NCBI GenBank assembly: GCA_947446625.1
Contig: CANFIE010000038.1
Location: 1-16,773, forward strand
Length of the DNA stretch: 16,773 nucleotides
Direction of reading: 5' to 3'
From: Acetobacteraceae bacterium
GTDB taxonomy: Bacteria > Pseudomonadota > Alphaproteobacteria > Acetobacterales > Acetobacteraceae
In this document: in pieces, positions 13,377 through 16,773 of the stretch
Numbering within the stretch: position 1 is the stretch's first letter
Layout: the number at the start of each line of letters is the position of its first letter
The notes under the pieces: generated by a model
Database searches by the model: none
What the model was told of the DNA's origin: nothing
Seen by the model: only the letters and a program-made list of their open reading frames with translations
Translations under genes and position numbers: made by a program

Positions 13377-15908
13377 ATGTCCAGTACTACCCAACGCACC
13401 ATCGCCGGGGTCCGGCGCTTTGCCTCGCCGGCCATCATGGCCGCGCTCATGCGCCGCCTTTCCGAGCTTGCCGCGCTGGTCTGCGTGCTGGCCGGCTTTG
13501 CCCTGCTGCTGGCACTGCTGAGCTACGACCCGGCTGACCCCTCGGTTTCCACCGCCACCACCCGGGCGCCCACCAACCTGCTGGGCCATACCGGCGCCAC
13601 GGTGGCAGACCTGTTGTTGCAGGGCTTTGGCTTTGCCGCCGCCATGCCGGCGCTGGCCCTGCTGGCCTGGGCGTTTCGGCTGGGTGCGCATCGCGGGTTG
13701 GGGCTGTTCCCGGCCCGGCTGGCCAGCCTGCTGGCCGGGCTGCCGGCCCTGGCCACCGCCCTGGTGCTGCTGCCGCTGCCGGGCAACCTGCCGGTGGCCG
13801 CCGGCCCAGGCGGCGCCATTGGCCCGCTGATCAAACAGTTCGTGGATCGTGGCGCTGAAACCCTGGCCGGCAATATCGGCATTGGGCTGGCCCATGCGCT
13901 GCTGGGACTGACCGCGCTCTGCCTGCTCATTGCCGCCTTCGGGCTTTCCCCGGCCGAGTGGCTGGGCCTGGGCCGCCTCACCGGGCGGGGCGCCGTGGGC
14001 GTGGCGCGGTTTGGTGGCGCCGGGCTGGCGCGTGGTGCCCAGGGCGCGGCGCAAGGCGCGGCGCGTGGCGTCTCTGAGGCGGCGGGTGGCTTCGGCAACT
14101 GGTTCAGCGGCCTGCGCGAACGCCGTGCCGCCCGGCGGATCGAGCCGGGCGCCGACCTGAGCAGCGTGCTGGGCGCGGCGGACCGTCGCGCCGCTGAGCC
14201 CCAGCAGCAGCCCAGCCCCCGTCGCCGCCAGACGCCCGCCGCTGAGGTGCCGTTCGACGTGGAGCCGGAAGCCGAAGCCCCGTCACCGCCGCGCAAGCCC
14301 ACCCGCGTTGTGGAGCCGCCCCGCATGGGCAAGCGCGGCGACACCCGTCAGCCGGAACTGCCGCTGCCCGGCACCGGCCCCTTCCGCCTGCCGCCGCTGG
14401 ACCTGCTGGCCGACCCGCCCGCCCGCCGCGCCGGCCGCCCCAGCGACGAAGCGCTGCAAGCCAATGCCCGCCTGCTGGAGCAGGTGCTGGAGGATTACGG
14501 CGTGCGCGGCCAGATCGGCGAGGTGCGCCCCGGCCCGGTGGTGACACTGTACGAATTGGAACCCGCCCCCGGCACCCGCAGCAGCCGGGTGATTGGCCTG
14601 GCCGATGACATTGCCCGCAGCATGTCGGTGCGCGCCGTGCGTATTGCCACCGTGCCTGGCCGCAATGTCATCGGTATCGAATTGCCCAACAGCAACCGCG
14701 AAACCGTCTTCCTGTCGGAGATGTTCAGCAGCGAGGACTGGCTGAAGAACCAGGGCGGCCTGCCCCTGGCCTTGGGTAAGGATATCGGTGGCCAGCCGGT
14801 GATCGCTGACCTCGCCCGCATGCCGCATCTGCTCATCGCCGGCACCACCGGCTCGGGCAAGTCGGTCGCCATCAACACCATGATCCTGTCGCTGCTCTGG
14901 CGCTTCACGCCCGACAAGTGCCGCTTCATCATGATCGACCCCAAGATGCTGGAACTCAGCGTCTATGACCGCATTCCCCACCTGCTGGCCCCGGTGGTGA
15001 CTGAAGCACCCAAGGCCATTGGCGCGCTGAAGTGGACGGTGCGCGAGATGGAGAAGCGCTACCGCGCCATGTCGCAGCTAGGTGTGCGCAACATCGGCGG
15101 CTACAACGAAAAGGTGGAACAGGCCCGCGCCAAGGGCGAGGTGCTGAGCCGCCGGGTGCAGACCGGCTTCGACCCCGAAACCGGCAAGCCGGTGTTCGAG
15201 GATATTCCCCTGGCGCTGGAGCCGCTGCCGATGATCGTGGTGGTCATCGACGAAATGGCCGACCTGATGATCGTGGCGGGCAAGGAGATCGAGGCCGCCG
15301 TGCAGCGTCTGGCGCAGATGGCCCGCGCCGCCGGCATCCATGTCATCATGGCCACCCAGCGGCCTTCGGTGGATGTCATCACCGGCGTGATCAAGGCCAA
15401 TTTCCCCACTCGCATCAGCTTCTCGGTCACGTCGAAGATCGACAGCCGCACCATTCTGGGTGAGCAGGGTGCCGAGCAGCTGCTCGGCCAGGGCGACATG
15501 CTGCACATGGCCGGCGGTGGCCGGGTGGCGCGCGTCCACGGCCCCTTCGTCTCCGACATGGAGGTGGAGCGCGTGGTCGAGCACCTGCGCGAACAGGGCG
15601 AGCCGGCCTATATCGAGGAAGTGACCGAAGCCGCCGAGGACCCCGAGGGCGGCGATACCGGTCTCTCGCTCTCCGGCATTGCCGGCGCGTCAGACGCCGA
15701 CAAATCGCTGTTCGACAAGGCGGTGGATGTGGTCAGTCGCGAGGGCAAGGCCACCACCAGCTTTCTGCAACGTCAGCTGCGCATCGGCTACAACCGCGCC
15801 GCCGACCTCATTGAACAGATGGAGCGCGAAGGCATCGTCGGCCCGGCCAACCATGTCGGCAAGCGGGAGGTATTGACCCGCCGGGTTGAGCGGGACGAGG
15901 ACGACTGA
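13377..15908 (+). CDS. ftsK: DNA translocase FtsK
   Basis: This septum-anchored DNA pump clears the chromosome terminus from the closing septum and activates XerCD at dif. The 843 residues show about four N-terminal membrane helices (LSELAALVCVLAGFALLLAL onward, to about residue 195). A proline- and charge-rich linker runs to about residue 350, and the RecA-like motor follows. Walker A is GTTGSGKS at 489-496; Walker B ends in D626-E627 within VVVIDEMADL. ATQRPSVDVITGVIKANFPT and SRTILGEQGAEQLLGQGDML are FtsK hallmarks. The C-terminal winged-helix gamma domain (about 775-840, ending in GPANHVGKREVL) would read KOPS sites. The frame is open back into opgH; the ATG at 13377 is chosen because the leader reads sensibly and opgH ends at 13293. 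The ribosome site is poor. Length is normal for the family. Confidence 0.95.
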   Translation: MSSTTQRTIAGVRRFASPAIMAALMRRLSELAALVCVLAGFALLLALLSYDPADPSVSTATTRAPTNLLGHTGATVADLLLQGFGFAAAMPALALLAWAFRLGAHRGLGLFPARLASLLAGLPALATALVLLPLPGNLPVAAGPGGAIGPLIKQFVDRGAETLAGNIGIGLAHALLGLTALCLLIAAFGLSPAEWLGLGRLTGRGAVGVARFGGAGLARGAQGAAQGAARGVSEAAGGFGNWFSGLRERRAARRIEPGADLSSVLGAADRRAAEPQQQPSPRRRQTPAAEVPFDVEPEAEAPSPPRKPTRVVEPPRMGKRGDTRQPELPLPGTGPFRLPPLDLLADPPARRAGRPSDEALQANARLLEQVLEDYGVRGQIGEVRPGPVVTLYELEPAPGTRSSRVIGLADDIARSMSVRAVRIATVPGRNVIGIELPNSNRETVFLSEMFSSEDWLKNQGGLPLALGKDIGGQPVIADLARMPHLLIAGTTGSGKSVAINTMILSLLWRFTPDKCRFIMIDPKMLELSVYDRIPHLLAPVVTEAPKAIGALKWTVREMEKRYRAMSQLGVRNIGGYNEKVEQARAKGEVLSRRVQTGFDPETGKPVFEDIPLALEPLPMIVVVIDEMADLMIVAGKEIEAAVQRLAQMARAAGIHVIMATQRPSVDVITGVIKANFPTRISFSVTSKIDSRTILGEQGAEQLLGQGDMLHMAGGGRVARVHGPFVSDMEVERVVEHLREQGEPAYIEEVTEAAEDPEGGDTGLSLSGIAGASDADKSLFDKAVDVVSREGKATTSFLQRQLRIGYNRAADLIEQMEREGIVGPANHVGKREVLTRRVERDEDD

Positions 15909-15944
15909 CCGCCCCGCCGCCTGACCACCTTTTCATCCTGCCCC

Positions 15945-15966
15945 GGTTGCGGCCGTAAGCCGCACC
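15945..15966 (+). other. Short hairpin after ftsK
   Basis: GGTTGCGGC and GCCGCACC can pair over eight base pairs with one bulged T around a CGTAA loop. There is no U-tract, so this is not a classical rho-independent terminator. It may slow degradation of the ftsK end or be chance. Confidence 0.25.
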
Positions 15967-15997
15967 CTGGCAGGGTAGAGCATCGCCATCATCACAC

Positions 15998-16003
15998 GGG
16001 TGA
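15998..16003 (+). promoter_or_regulatory. Ribosome binding site deciding the start of the DUF4412-like gene
   Basis: GGGTGA lies 8 nt before the ATG at 16012. It overlaps the alternative in-frame GTG at 16000, which has no ribosome site of its own, so the ATG is preferred. Confidence 0.5.
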
Positions 16004-16011
16004 ACCAACCA

Positions 16012-16593
16012 ATGCGCCTACGCCTCGCCGCCCTCATGCTGCTTGCCGCGCCCCTTGCCACCGCCCAGGCGCAGGACCGCCCGCGGCTGGAGCCGACCCG
16101 CGATGTAGCTGTTTCCTACCGGCTGGTCGGCCAGGGCGGGCAGGGCCAGATTTCGCTTTCCTGGCGTGCTGCCGGCCGGCAGGCCCGACTGGATAACCCC
16201 GATGGCAGTTTCCTGGTGGCGGACCTGGCCGCCGGCAGCGGCTTCATGGCGCATGACCAACACCGCGAGCTGATGCCGCTCGGCGCCCCGCCGACCGATG
16301 CCGGCATCCCCGGCCTTATCCCGCCCGGTGGGCGCTTCACCCGCGGCGGCACCGAAACCGTGGCCGGGCAGGAATGCGTGGTTTGGCGGATTGAGCTTTC
16401 CGATGGTGGCCGCGGCCGCGCCTGCATCACCACCGATGGCGTGGTGCTGCGCAGCCTGGGCAATGCGCAGGGCCAGCCGGAACAAGGGCTGGAAGCCTCC
16501 AGCGTGACCTATGCCGCCCAGGCCCCGGCCCGCTTCAACCGCCCGGCCGGCTACCGCGAAGTGGCACCACCCCCGGCCGGCCAGCAGCGCTGA
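16012..16593 (+). CDS. Small secreted protein, DUF4412-like, function unknown
   Basis: This is an exported protein of about 193 residues. The N-terminus MRLRLAALMLLAAPLATAQA is a clear Sec signal peptide. A GTG 12 bases upstream is in frame but lacks a ribosome site. The mature part is mainly short polar and beta-prone segments. It has only two cysteines, C122 (GQECVVWRI) and C138 (RACITTDGVVLRSLG), which could form a disulfide. The AGQ-C-VW... AC-TTDGVVLR pattern resembles the DUF4412 group of periplasmic proteins, of unknown role. It lies about 100 bp after ftsK on the same strand. No function is assigned; the family match is from memory of the pattern and is moderate. Confidence 0.7.
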   Translation: MRLRLAALMLLAAPLATAQAQDRPRLEPTRDVAVSYRLVGQGGQGQISLSWRAAGRQARLDNPDGSFLVADLAAGSGFMAHDQHRELMPLGAPPTDAGIPGLIPPGGRFTRGGTETVAGQECVVWRIELSDGGRGRACITTDGVVLRSLGNAQGQPEQGLEASSVTYAAQAPARFNRPAGYREVAPPPAGQQR

Positions 16594-16615
16594 AGCCGAC
16601 AAGGCACTAATCCTT

Positions 16616-16637
16616 GGCCGGGGGGCTTCCCCCGGCC
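16616..16637 (+). other. GC-rich hairpin between the DUF4412-like gene and the next gene
   Basis: GGCCGGGGG (16616-16624) pairs perfectly with CCCCCGGCC (16629-16637) around a GCTT loop. No T-run follows, so it is not a standard terminator. It ends 15 nt before the next start codon and would sit in that gene's leader. Confidence 0.45.
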
Positions 16638-16652
16638 CGGCCCCCGGTCCAC

Positions 16653-16773
16653 ATGAGGCTCATGCTCCGCCGTACCCTGCTCACCTTCGTACTTTCCCTG
16701 CTGGCTGAACCGGCCCTGGCGCAGCAGCGCAACCGGCGCCGCTCCTCGGCCCGGCCGGCCGCGCCGCGCCCGC
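16653..16773 (+). CDS. Exported protein, N-terminus only; possible outer-membrane lipoprotein carrier LolA
   Basis: Only 40 codons are present before the right edge. The N-terminus MRLMLRRTLLTFVLSLLAE, ending PALAQQ, is a signal peptide. It is followed by a basic, Ser/Pro/Ala-rich stretch (RNRRRSSARPAAPRP). A second in-frame ATG at 16662 is equally possible as a start, and neither has a clear ribosome site. Position after ftsK matches the common alphaproteobacterial order ftsK-lolA, so LolA, the periplasmic carrier of lipoproteins, is a candidate. Nothing in the visible residues proves it. Confidence 0.55.
   Translation, partial: MRLMLRRTLLTFVLSLLAEPALAQQRNRRRSSARPAAPRP

Overview
The window is GC-rich, densely coding bacterial chromosome. 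The gene content suggests an alphaproteobacterium, probably Rhodospirillales/Acetobacteraceae (Roseomonas-like). The grounds are the high GC, several orphan Bug-type (tripartite tricarboxylate transporter, TTT) binding proteins with twin-arginine leaders, an ftsK gene followed by what may be the start of lolA, and a short alphaproteobacterial-style opgH. The lineage is inferred from gene content alone. No rRNA, tRNA, CRISPR array, transposase or prophage gene was recognised.

Left part (1-3900). A hydrogenase-4/complex-I-like proton-pumping membrane subunit (HyfB family) is read leftward and cut by the window edge. A ~500 bp gene-free region separates it from a rightward TRAP transporter pair, small permease DctQ and large permease DctM, of the mannitol/chloroaromatic subfamily. 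The TRAP binding protein (DctP) is not in the window. A strong bidirectional terminator follows dctM.

Centre (3901-11625). A leftward operon encodes a three-subunit molybdenum enzyme of the DMSO-reductase superfamily: a catalytic subunit without an export signal, a four-cluster ferredoxin subunit and a membrane anchor. It is most like SoeABC, the cytoplasm-facing membrane-bound sulfite dehydrogenase that feeds electrons to quinone. The three genes are joined by 4-nt ATGA overlaps and followed 81 nt later by a Bug-type binding protein. Divergent from soeA, across a 235 bp control region with a 14 bp perfect palindrome on a candidate promoter, lie two tandem, closely related Bug proteins. The second very probably starts at a TTG overlapping the stop of the first.

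Right part (11632-16773). A short OpgH/MdoH glucosyltransferase (osmoregulated periplasmic glucan synthesis) follows the Bug pair by 6 nt. Then come ftsK (DNA translocase of the divisome), a small secreted DUF4412-like protein, and the first 40 codons of another exported protein, possibly LolA.

Together, the centre looks like an accessory module joining sulfite oxidation with high-affinity periplasmic capture of organic acids or sulfonates, inserted next to core cell-envelope and division genes. No clearly novel defence or mobile system was found. The most interesting points are the Bug-SoeABC-Bug arrangement and its control region, the TTG-coupled Bug duplication, and two histidine replacements in the HyfB-like channel signature.
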